A DNA stretch of 25,472 nt from a virus, in the IMG/VR virus record IMGVR_UViG_3300046009_004287, positions 1-25,472 of that record; one strand, written 5' to 3'. Within the stretch, counting starts at the first letter, position 1. Every line of letters starts with the position of its first letter. Positions 8,387-17,200 of the stretch are shown here, piece by piece. Position numbers and translations under genes: made by a program. Under the pieces are notes generated by a model. That model was not told where the DNA came from. It did no database searches and saw nothing but the letters and a program-made list of their open reading frames with translations.

Positions 8387-9124
8387 TTAGATCTGATATG
8401 TTGTATCTAATAATCTGTTAACAGAAAGATCTGTTATTTCGATATCAAGAAATGAACCATTAGAAGAAGAATCTAATTTTAACACACAATTATTCTGAGC
8501 TGAATTTACCACAGTTATGGGGGTATCGGATAGTCTTACTCTTATTCTATTTGCACCACAAGTTCCTGATTCAAAAGTTGAATCTGAATTATCATTTAAA
8601 ATCCAACCCTCGTTTGATGAATCTGAGGAACATGGTATATAGAGTAATTCTGGATTTAGTTTTAAATATTTTACGGAGGAACTTGCAAAATCATCTCTGG
8701 AAAGTGTCACTGCTCTTCTAAATTCATTATAGATCCAATAGCGCATGCCATCAAGCACAACACAAATCCAACCGATTTCTAATGTTAATGTGATTGATGA
8801 ACCGGAAACAATTGTAAATCCGGGAGCTTCACCTAGATAACCATTTCCGTATAGAGTGTAAGCTGCATTAGAATTTTCCGATGTTGGTTCCTCGTTATTT
8901 TGGGAAAAAAATCTTGCAAGAAATGTAGTATTTAAATTTGTTTGTGTCATTAACATCTCTTGTACTTCATTCAATTCCGATGCTTGCAAAGGAAATCCAG
9001 GTTTAAACGCTACATATGGATAATTTTTTGCAGCATCCCCGGCCAAACCCGGAAACAATAAACCAGAAATTCTACTTTTATAGGGTGAAATGGAAAGAGG
9101 AAAACTATTCGCATTAATGGTCAT
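8387..9124 (-). CDS. Phage structural protein, first of two tandem paralogues
   Basis: This 245-residue protein starts three bases after the gp8-like gene, with an AAAAGGA ribosome binding site inside the end of that gene. Residues about 40-56 carry 'FKPGFPLQASELNEVQE', nearly identical to the next gene. Later shared segments include 'LTLEIGWICVVLDGMRYWIY' (about 113-132), 'VKYLKLNPELLYIP' and 'SGTCGANRIRVRLS'. It differs from its partner in the N-terminal 35 residues ('FPLSISPYKSRISGLLFPG'), which may set a different attachment partner. The role is probably structural, at the baseplate edge or fibre base, inferred from position and from the ELNE-containing motif. The paralogy suggests a tandem duplication with strong divergence. 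Confidence 0.72.
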   Translation of the reverse strand: MTINANSFPLSISPYKSRISGLLFPGLAGDAAKNYPYVAFKPGFPLQASELNEVQEMLMTQTNLNTTFLARFFSQNNEEPTSENSNAAYTLYGNGYLGEAPGFTIVSGSSITLTLEIGWICVVLDGMRYWIYNEFRRAVTLSRDDFASSSVKYLKLNPELLYIPCSSDSSNEGWILNDNSDSTFESGTCGANRIRVRLSDTPITVVNSAQNNCVLKLDSSSNGSFLDIEITDLSVNRLLDTTYQI

Positions 9125-9127
9125 GTA

Positions 9128-10879
9128 TTATCCTTTTGGGGTTATTATTCTAAATGTACTTGCAACATTTGTAGAATTATCATCTGATTGAATGGATCTG
9201 GTTGTAAAGACATTTGCCTTCAATTGATTGCCTGAAAACTGCTGTATATGTGTTGGTTTTGTGATAACGGAATCAATTACATAATTGATACCATTCACCG
9301 TTAGCATATTGATAGAAGATGCATCATCTTTAAAATCTCCTACAACTTTAATTCTGGTTCTAGAGGATTGATCTCTAACTTGAATTATCTTTACATCTTG
9401 TTTCTTGCCACCACTATCTGTTGCATATGTTCCATAATTTGACCACTTCGTTTTATCTTCTAAATTAGTTCTATCTCCGCCAGAAATAGTAGTAGATGCT
9501 GCAAATTCAGTATACATTGGCTTAATTTCTTTTGTATAGGGAGTAGAAGTTGATTTTGATGCTTTAAATTCATAAGATCCAGTAATTTGAATTGGATTTT
9601 CTATTAATGAATAGAAATTTATTTCATTAGGAATGAATACTCCTTCATCCGCCAACTCTCTAGTATATACTGTTACGTTTGTTAGAATATTTGAACAATT
9701 TAAAGTTGTGTATGGATCAAATCCGATATAATCATTTAGATCAGTATTGACTATTATTCTAGACATAAGTGTACTTGATGATATTCCACTTAAATAAGAT
9801 TGGTTAATATCCATCAATACATCTTTATATCCACTACCACCATCTAAAACTTCAATTCCATTTATTTCATAATTTCCAGAAAGATTTATGTATGTTTTGA
9901 GTCTTATAGATGCGTCTTCACCTGTTACTGAATTAACAATCAAAGATGGATTTTCTACAGTGCTAATTAAATCAGATTCAGATAACCCTTCAAGATCTAT
10001 GAATGCAGATATTATAGCACCATCTAATATTTGATTATTTTCATATAGATCATATAAACTGTAAAACGACGAGTTTGGTGATAATTGACTAGTTTGTATT
10101 AAATCTTCTACCTCTTCCAATTTTGTTTTAATTGAAATCGATAGATCTGCAGAATCTGAACCAAAAAATACGGATGTGTATTTGTCGTTTTTTCCATCAA
10201 ACAAATGAAAACAATTCGAACAAGAGATGCCGGGTATTGTTGTAAACAAATCTCCTTTGGAATACTCTACATAAGAATTGTCGGAAATGGCTAACTGTGT
10301 ATCTTCATTAAAATAAATACCACAATTACCAGAAACACCAGTGCCATAATCAGAACAGAAATTAAATGCTCTTCTATATTGATTTACTTGATTTCCTTCG
10401 ATATCCAGAAAATCAAAACTGACGATTGGAATCCAATCATTACTTAAATATTTAAAAATATCACTATTAACTCTGAATACTGGCAACCAAGTATATCCAT
10501 CTTCATATGTTCTCTTACCGTAACTATGAGTTGGAGTTATAGTTGAAACATAATCTCCATCTTCATCTATTCTATTATTTGGATTATTGGATATGCAAAG
10601 ATATATTAATCTAGTTTGAGGAACATAAACATAATAATTGGTGCTTGTATCTAAATTTGTTCTCCAGTATGAATAATACGAACTTCTATTCCAAGATATA
10701 TTTGGAACAACACCAATTACATCATTTTTTGTTACTTTAACGGAGAGATGAGCATCTTTCCATGCACTTTGAAAAAGTTTCGGTGAATTGGAATTTAATG
10801 TAGAATCGGTTGTACCAAGTAAAAGATATTGGATATTATCTTTACCATATGATTTTACATAGTTTTTAGCATCTGACAT
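9128..10879 (-). CDS. Baseplate wedge protein, gp8-like
   Basis: This 583-residue protein starts after a clean TAGGAG ribosome binding site. The N-terminal 155 residues follow the pattern of T4 gp8: an opening strand ('IQYLLLGTT'), 'SAWKDAHLSVKVTKNDVIGVVPNISW' (split here across about 38-63), 'YYVYVPQTRLIYLCISNN', then 'YEDGYTWLPVFRV' and 'NDWIPI' at about 125-152. In T4, gp8 is a dimeric wedge subunit bridging gp10, gp7 and gp6. T4 gp8 is 334 residues, so this protein is considerably longer; the extra C-terminal part (about 230-583) is beta-rich and unrecognised. It has cysteines at 175, 186 and a CxxC pair at 220/223 ('SCSNCFH'). Its place after the gp25-gp6-gp7-like genes supports a wedge role. 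The gp8 call is by sequence pattern and order. Confidence 0.75.
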   Translation of the reverse strand: MSDAKNYVKSYGKDNIQYLLLGTTDSTLNSNSPKLFQSAWKDAHLSVKVTKNDVIGVVPNISWNRSSYYSYWRTNLDTSTNYYVYVPQTRLIYLCISNNPNNRIDEDGDYVSTITPTHSYGKRTYEDGYTWLPVFRVNSDIFKYLSNDWIPIVSFDFLDIEGNQVNQYRRAFNFCSDYGTGVSGNCGIYFNEDTQLAISDNSYVEYSKGDLFTTIPGISCSNCFHLFDGKNDKYTSVFFGSDSADLSISIKTKLEEVEDLIQTSQLSPNSSFYSLYDLYENNQILDGAIISAFIDLEGLSESDLISTVENPSLIVNSVTGEDASIRLKTYINLSGNYEINGIEVLDGGSGYKDVLMDINQSYLSGISSSTLMSRIIVNTDLNDYIGFDPYTTLNCSNILTNVTVYTRELADEGVFIPNEINFYSLIENPIQITGSYEFKASKSTSTPYTKEIKPMYTEFAASTTISGGDRTNLEDKTKWSNYGTYATDSGGKKQDVKIIQVRDQSSRTRIKVVGDFKDDASSINMLTVNGINYVIDSVITKPTHIQQFSGNQLKANVFTTRSIQSDDNSTNVASTFRIITPKG

Positions 10880-10890
10880 TTAAACTCCTA

Positions 10891-12009
10891 TTATGGGCAT
10901 CCGCCGCATGTTAAACCGTAATTTGGACTGGTGAACCCCTGCACATAGCATAACTGGAACATGTCCGTGATATTTATATCAAAAAATCTACTTGCTGTTA
11001 TTTCGCCTGTCCAATTAGGATACACATGTGTTGGCATTTCAAACTCTTTATCATACGGATCAGCGCAACCGACACAAGCAGTTAAACCATATAAAGGAGT
11101 GACACCATCGGGCCCAGTTCCTATTTGTGTTGTATAAGATGTAGTTAAACCATATGGAAAATAATTTCCAATTAGGGGTGACTCGCATACTGTAAATACT
11201 ATATCTCCATCACCAGGACCTTGATAATCGGTTATTGTTTTTTCAAAAACAACTTTTAATCCTGCTGGGTGCATCATGTTCAGATATGTGTCACGATATA
11301 TGTCCGCAGTCAATCCGACTTTCATTAAGTATGAAAAATCCTGAATCCAATCCGAATCTTGCATTCTGGATCCATTTAAATATGATCCTGCTAGATCATT
11401 CCTTGATTCATATGATCCAGTTCCACCTTTAAATTTGAATGAATCATTATAGAATCTACCACCATTCAAACGCAAAACTAATTGTTTTGGGTAATAAATT
11501 TGTATATCATCTGGACTTATGGAAAATAGTTTATTGAAAAAATATTTCACCGATTCTAGTGTGGTTTTCTTCTGATATAGATTTTTTCTTACATCTTTAA
11601 CAAATTGAATGAATGATTCCGTTTCTATTTGACCACCGTTTATCTTTAGTAAATTAGAATCAAACCCATCCAAGTATATTGAAATGAAGGATTTATAATA
11701 AACTTCTTTAGTTTTTTCTATGTCTATTAAATCTAATAAGTTTTGAGATAAAGTATAACGAGCACCATCGGACTCATCGCAATATAACCAATCATAATAT
11801 TTTTGCAAAAAATCAAATATAGTAACGGGATTTTGACCCTCAGATTCCATTTTTTGCTTTTCAAAAACTACCCACAATGGAACATATTTTGATATATCAA
11901 ATACGGTATTACAAGTATCAGTGTTTATATCAATTTCACTATTGACTAAATCAAAAAAATTGTCAATTTGTGATTGAAAATCTTGAGATGCTTGTATTAG
12001 GGAAATCAT
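10891..12009 (-). CDS. Baseplate wedge protein, gp7-like (short form)
   Basis: This 372-residue protein overlaps the gp6 stop by four bases (ATGA), implying coupled translation. Seen in sequence: 'DISKYVPLWVVFE' (38-50), 'FLQKYYDWLYC' (67-77), 'FVKDVRKNLYQKKTTLESVKYFFNKLF' (split, about 136-162) and 'YYPKQLVLRLNGGRFY' (172-187). This is the order found in marine T4-like wedge proteins, where a KGT-like helix precedes 'YP...vlR'. 'DWIQDFSYLMKVG...MHPAGLKVVFE' follows at about 220-256. T4 gp7 is over 1000 residues, so this would be a reduced version, and the gp7 label is tentative. The C-terminal 110 residues carry cysteine pairs at 312/315 and 368/371, the latter ending the protein as 'CGGCP'. 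That is unusual and may bind metal or form disulfides. Confidence 0.68.
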   Translation of the reverse strand: MISLIQASQDFQSQIDNFFDLVNSEIDINTDTCNTVFDISKYVPLWVVFEKQKMESEGQNPVTIFDFLQKYYDWLYCDESDGARYTLSQNLLDLIDIEKTKEVYYKSFISIYLDGFDSNLLKINGGQIETESFIQFVKDVRKNLYQKKTTLESVKYFFNKLFSISPDDIQIYYPKQLVLRLNGGRFYNDSFKFKGGTGSYESRNDLAGSYLNGSRMQDSDWIQDFSYLMKVGLTADIYRDTYLNMMHPAGLKVVFEKTITDYQGPGDGDIVFTVCESPLIGNYFPYGLTTSYTTQIGTGPDGVTPLYGLTACVGCADPYDKEFEMPTHVYPNWTGEITASRFFDINITDMFQLCYVQGFTSPNYGLTCGGCP

Positions 12010-13766
12010 GCCTTAGACATAACCTTTGTTAGATAGATGTTATTTACATTTATTCCCGCATTAATGTATTTTTTAGCAAGAGGTAAAATTACAGTATAGG
12101 TATTTGTGGCCACCGGAGCAATTCTTAAAATTCCTCGTTTTATATCAATTTCACCGAATGATCCTTGTATTTCTATACCATTCAAATCCCCTTGAGTATA
12201 ATATGCTTTTAAATTAATCATTTTAGTCAAATCTGTCTGATATGTTGTGACTAAGTATAACGCAAAATTTCTGCCAATGCTGTCTGTAATATCTGATGTT
12301 ATTTTTATATTTTCACTTAAACCTATATCAAATTCATTAAATGAATTTATGATCAATTCCTGATTTGGTTCTCCAACCACCCTCATGCTTATTGAAAAAT
12401 CTTCAGATGACATTATAGCATCAGCAGAATATGCGGAATTTACACTTTGAGATACTTCATCCGCATATAATTCTAAATTGAACTTGTTATATTCTATAAA
12501 GTTTCTTTGTATATAATCCTTAATATCGTTTTCGATGTCTTGTTTTTGACTTGGTGTTAGAAATTGATTTTTAAGTTTGAAGGCAATCTCTACTCGATAA
12601 TCTACTGTTTTTGGTTGAACATACTCTGGTAATATGGTTATTACTGAGTTTTCTTTAAGAATAGTTAAAAGTTTTGAAATATTTGCTTCTTCCAACCCTG
12701 TTAATGATATGAAAACTCTTCCGTATCTTGGTGGATATATTTCTTCTCCTCCAAAAATAACAAAGTCATCTTCTCCATTTACAAGGTTAGAATTTAAAAC
12801 TAATGCTTGATAGTCTCTCTTGGTGACCGCTCTCCCCTGTGAGGAGAACCATTTTGGCGCAACAAATTTAATTAGATCTATATCGGGTTGATCTAGACCG
12901 CCATTAGATGGATCACATTCATCACAAGATGTTCCAACATCTAAATTACCTGGCGTATATCCTACTGGTTCTCCTGCCGTAAATGCATATATTCCATTTG
13001 CAGCAGAGCCAGATGAAATTACATATCGTATTTCTAACAAATCGCCTTCTTCGAGCGATTTACCCAAACTATTAGTGAATCCAAACTGAACTGCATATCC
13101 CCCAGAGGAAAGTCTTTCTATGAAATAGATATTATCTTCTGTCTGAAAATTTGAACCTATATTTCCAACTAATCTCCATGTAGTATAGTCTTCTTGATTA
13201 CTTAGTTTTACTCTAGCTCTTATTGAAGAGATATCTACATTTTCATTATTGATGTAATATTTTTGTTTATCGAAATCAAAGGAATTTATTGCAGATGAAT
13301 CCACAACCAATTCTCCTTCAATTACTTCCAATAGGGTATCGCTATCCTGAATAACACTAGTTTCTAAATTAACAAAGGTATATTGTAATCCGTCTTCATT
13401 TATTCCATAAAATGTTTCGTGTTCGGGAAATGTTGCAGATTCTGCTGCTCCAATATCTATACCCGTTACTAAAATTTTTGCCCTTGCTGATCTTCTTCCA
13501 GAAACAGTATAACCAAGGGGTTTAGTTAGAGAAATAAGGGACTCTATTCTTTGTGCAGAATCAAGAAACATTTCACTTGCAACCATATTCATATAATAAG
13601 CATAGTAAAATGTATTATATGATAATAAATCTATTAGGGTTCTTATTGCAGATCCCTCATAGTTGTAATCTTTGATTATATTTTGCGATTTTAAGTAATT
13701 TATAAGACTAGTTTTTATTTCTTCATAGTCCAAACTACCTAAAACTGGTGGTTTTACTTTTGCCAA
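12006..13766 (-). CDS. 6: Baseplate wedge protein gp6 (baseplate J-like)
   Basis: This 586-residue protein is the wedge subunit whose T4 counterpart forms the inner ring of the baseplate iris. The N-terminus is strongly diagnostic: 'LDYEEIKTSLINYLKSQ', 'KDYNYEGSAIRTLIDLLSYN', 'NMVASEMFLDSAQR' and 'LGYTVSGRRSARA' (12-96). The later 'APKWFSSQGRAVTKRDYQ' and 'PPRYGRVFISL' (about 303-355) are also typical. The start is TTG at 13766, directly after the gp25 stop; AAAGGA at 13780-13775 sits eight bases upstream. The next Met (residue 59) would delete the conserved N-terminus, so TTG is the better start. A CxxC pair at 281/284 ('SCDECDP') lies in a loop just before the conserved 'VAPKW' segment. T4 gp6 is about 660 residues, so the length is comparable. 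Confidence 0.92.
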   Translation of the reverse strand: MAKVKPPVLGSLDYEEIKTSLINYLKSQNIIKDYNYEGSAIRTLIDLLSYNTFYYAYYMNMVASEMFLDSAQRIESLISLTKPLGYTVSGRRSARAKILVTGIDIGAAESATFPEHETFYGINEDGLQYTFVNLETSVIQDSDTLLEVIEGELVVDSSAINSFDFDKQKYYINNENVDISSIRARVKLSNQEDYTTWRLVGNIGSNFQTEDNIYFIERLSSGGYAVQFGFTNSLGKSLEEGDLLEIRYVISSGSAANGIYAFTAGEPVGYTPGNLDVGTSCDECDPSNGGLDQPDIDLIKFVAPKWFSSQGRAVTKRDYQALVLNSNLVNGEDDFVIFGGEEIYPPRYGRVFISLTGLEEANISKLLTILKENSVITILPEYVQPKTVDYRVEIAFKLKNQFLTPSQKQDIENDIKDYIQRNFIEYNKFNLELYADEVSQSVNSAYSADAIMSSEDFSISMRVVGEPNQELIINSFNEFDIGLSENIKITSDITDSIGRNFALYLVTTYQTDLTKMINLKAYYTQGDLNGIEIQGSFGEIDIKRGILRIAPVATNTYTVILPLAKKYINAGINVNNIYLTKVMSKA

Positions 13767-14183
13767 TTATCTGGTCCTTTCTAATGATATTCTTAATGTT
13801 TTTGATGCTGGACTATTTGATTCTCTATAAATTACATCAATTAATACTGTTCTTAGTTCGGTTGGTTCTGTGCTAAAAACAATATCTTCGCAAAAAATTC
13901 TAGGTTCATACATGTCTAAAGAATTTTTAATTCTATATTTATATCCTAACAGATTAATATCATCGTTTGGATTAACAGGATCAAAATTTTCAAATAGCAT
14001 ATCATAAATCGATCCACCAAAATCTGGTAAGAATGGCCTCTCACCAAGATTAGTTAAAGTGATATTGATTATTGATTGCTGTAAAGCACTTCCATCTTTC
14101 TTTAAATTTATATCCTCAGTGAATAAATTCCTGCTAAGAAAGAATGGAAGATCTGAATGAAGATTTTTGCCTATTAATTGCAT
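13767..14183 (-). CDS. 25: Baseplate wedge protein gp25 (gpW/gp25 family)
   Basis: This 138-residue protein has the length and pattern of gp25, the wedge subunit that contacts the sheath and helps nucleate its polymerisation in T4. Seen: 'LQQSIINITLTNLGERPFLPDFGGSIYDMLFE' (split, about 34-65). The 'GERPFLPDFGSxL..LLFE' core is the family hallmark. It is followed by 'YRIKNSLDMYEPRI' and a terminal strand 'TLRISLER'. It lies between the hub gene (33-base gap) and gp6 (no gap). No Shine-Dalgarno sequence is visible upstream. Instead TATAAATA lies on the minus strand at 14200-14193, nine bases before ATG, which could be a T4-type late promoter giving a nearly leaderless message, or could be chance. 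Confidence 0.92.
   Translation of the reverse strand: MQLIGKNLHSDLPFFLSRNLFTEDINLKKDGSALQQSIINITLTNLGERPFLPDFGGSIYDMLFENFDPVNPNDDINLLGYKYRIKNSLDMYEPRIFCEDIVFSTEPTELRTVLIDVIYRESNSPASKTLRISLERTR
13775..13780 (-). promoter_or_regulatory. Ribosome binding site that fixes the gp6 TTG start
   Basis: AAAGGA on the minus strand lies eight bases upstream of the TTG at 13766, overlapping the last codons of gp25. No ATG or GTG is available near it, and the conserved gp6 N-terminus begins at this TTG. Confidence 0.7.
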
Positions 14184-14192
14184 AGTTGAAAT

Positions 14193-14200
14193 TATTTATA
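14193..14200 (-). promoter_or_regulatory. TATAAATA late-promoter-like octamer before gp25
   Basis: On the minus strand TATAAATA ends nine bases before the gp25 ATG, inside the 33-base gap after the hub gene. It equals the T4 late promoter consensus. With T4 geometry the transcript would start only about four bases before ATG. Three other copies on the minus strand lie inside genes (10978-10971, 13943-13936, 20235-20228), about what chance predicts in such AT-rich DNA, so this site is only suggestive. Confidence 0.3.
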
Positions 14201-14216
14201 GTATTTTTGATCAGAT

Positions 14217-17200
14217 TTAACCATATTCAACCATTTCTTTATACAACGCTTCCAAACCAGGAGTTATATACTCGGGTGGTCTTTCTGCGGTATCTCTGTT
14301 CAGGACTAAAACCATCGACGCACTGTTATCCTTGTGGAATAGATGTTTGATTGCGGTAATTAACCATTTTCCGTGTGTATTTTTTTCTTGTTTTGGTAAA
14401 CTTGGACTAATTGCACCGTAATGATTAGTTTTAATCAACATACCAACCTTTGGTATAGAAGTATAGGGAACCATGATTGACATTTGTTGTGCGCTCATTT
14501 GTGTCATTTGTGCAACTCTATTAAGTGGTGTTGCCAATGGTGTATCCCAGAAATTTGAATATGTTCTATTATATTCAAGATATTCTTTGAACTTGCTATT
14601 CTGACACGGACAAATACAACTACAGGGAGCATCTGGATCACTCCATACACATCCAAGATACTCTTCCCCAAGAACTGTCTTGATTAATTCACATTCCTTT
14701 AGTTCTTGCCATTTGCAGAAAAGATCTATGTAACTTGGTTCTGGTTCTTTGGGTTTTTTGTCTTTACACGGACAATTGCAATAAGGATCATTTTGTGGGC
14801 ATCCACTATATCCTATTGGTGCCTCTGGATTTGCACATACAAATCCTTCACAAATCTTAGATTTTCTAGTAAAGACTAAAAACTGAGCTGAGAAATTATT
14901 ATCAAAAAGATCATAATTTGGTTTCATGGTTGGGGGCGAAACCATACCATAATCGCTCTCTCCACTTAAATCATATTTCCATACATCTTCTGTAACCAAT
15001 CCCGGTCTATAGAGCAAGAAGTTTGCTTTCATCCAATTCATTGTTGTTTCGTAGAACCACCCAGCACCCGCCCCACCAATGTTATTCGAATCGTGAACTT
15101 TTGCATAATCGCTTCTATTTGCATCGCTGATCGCACTTAAAACTTTTAAACCGCTTAACTGTGCTCTACCAGTTGGTGTCAAACGCAACCATCTGTCAAG
15201 ATCACTCCCATACCACCAGACATAATCTTTCCATTTATATCCCATTAGATCTCCAATAATTCCACTGTTTTCTCCGTTTTCTATTTCTCCAAATTTTACG
15301 GATAAAATATGAAATAGATCTTGTGGTATAAAGATATTCTTGGGTATATGGAATGACCACCAACTTCTATGTGGTTTTATTCTTTTATGTGAATACTGAA
15401 GATATCCACTTCCATGTGCGCTTTCTTTGTATTCTGGATCTACATCTGCAGATCTAGTATACCAATCGTAATTATTAACATTTTCCTTAAATGCATCATT
15501 ACCTTTACCACCTTCTCCATGATACCAACCATTATTCCACCACCACCCCTTCGGATCTGTGGTATAATATGGGAAAGCGGTTTCAAATCCGACTTCTGGC
15601 CAAAGATCCATTCCGTTGTTTGATAATGATGTATCATTTAAATTTCTATAATCGTCCCACCAGGCCCATTGCTTATCTGTTTCTTCGTCACTTACATTGC
15701 TTTTCTTAATCGCAACATCAAACCCATATGGATCTTGTCCTATTACTGCAATATTATTTCTTACTGTTTGTCTTCCTGTTGGTCCTGGCGTTAACGATAC
15801 CAAATACGGCAAGAAATACTCAGTTCCAGCATCTCTAACAAATGAATCTGGGAAATCCTGAATACTTTCTAATCCAATTGGAGATTCAAATTCTATTCTC
15901 ACATAAGAAGATAATTGTTCATTTTTAAGATTTGGAGGAATAGAAGAACCCCCTATTGAAAATATATCATATGCAGTACTATAATCTGAGGGGTTTGTAT
16001 TTATGTTTAAATCATATTGAGTTTGTGGTGCCAATTGATCTACGGAAAAAAGATTTCCCCCTAGAACTTGATCTATTGGTAGACTTATATGAGATTTCTC
16101 TGTAAAGTAAGAAGAAAGGTTTCCACAATTTGCAGGGCTATATTGAGAAGTAAACGGAAAATCATTATATGGATTTGAATTATTGTAAAGATAATTTCTG
16201 TATAATTTTCTTTGTGTTTTAAATGAATTAGCGTCGTAGGTTTGAGTGTAATATGGGTGTCTTGATCCACCAGACGAACTATTTGCAAAGAAGAAATTGT
16301 ATAACCAACTTCCAACATTTGCTCCAGTTACACCTCTATTTCTTGCTAGAAGTTCATATCTGCTTCCTCTTATTGGTTTTCTCTTTATGGTTTTGATATT
16401 ATAAAGTGATTTAGGAGTAGATATTGGAGTAAGTCTACCATTTTTAATGCTTCCTGGAATTCCAGTAGATAGATCAGTAAACACATTCTTTCCTGGAATC
16501 TTTGAATAGAAGAAAGATTTTCTGTTCCACCATTCCTCATAATTTTGATTGAATGTTGTTATAAAGTTTGTTTGAAATATATTTCTAGAATATTCTAGTA
16601 ATTTAATTTCAGCATCAATTACTTTTATTTCTTCTTCTGCTCTTCTTTTTTCGACTTCGAGATATAGAGGATTGAAGCATAGAACATTATAACAGTCTCC
16701 ATTTGCTATACAATCCAATGTAGTTTGTCTGTCTCCATAATCATTTGGACCAATATAATCATCTGCATCCGAGAAGGCACTTCCGCCGCCGGGGGTGTAT
16801 CTATAATTAAAATACCAATTAGATTCTGATCCAAGATATTGAATCAATTTTTTCATAAATTTTTCACCAGAGCAGGTCTTGACCCAACCCGGTAAAGGTG
16901 AATATGTTTTTGCTTCATTTGCAGTGCAGTTACAGCAATTTATTTGATCAAATTCTTTGTCTGCATTAGTTTCAACAAAATTATTGCATTTTCTACACAT
17001 TCCTTCTGGGAGAGTAATGAGTGGGACATTTCCTAGTCCATCAACATAGTTGAATCCAACACAAGCAGAAGGTTCCCGAGAAAAAACACTACCCGTAAGA
17101 GTATCAGTACACCCCTCGCGCAAACATGGACCGGTTCCTTCTTCGCATAAATCATAATTATCTTGTTGAACGGATCCAGTTCCACCCTTACAATAATTTA

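Noticed and set aside
10971-10978. TATAAATA inside the gp7-like gene as a promoter for the gp8-like gene (and similar sites at 13936 and 20228)
   Set aside because: Chance predicts roughly two to three such octamers per strand in DNA this AT-rich, and these lie within coding sequence 80-170 bases from the next start. Not enough to call.
15414-15709. Overlapping plus- and minus-frame short open frames within the hub gene
   Set aside because: They lie in the Trp/Gly-rich part of the hub and lack start signals. The hub frame is continuous through them.
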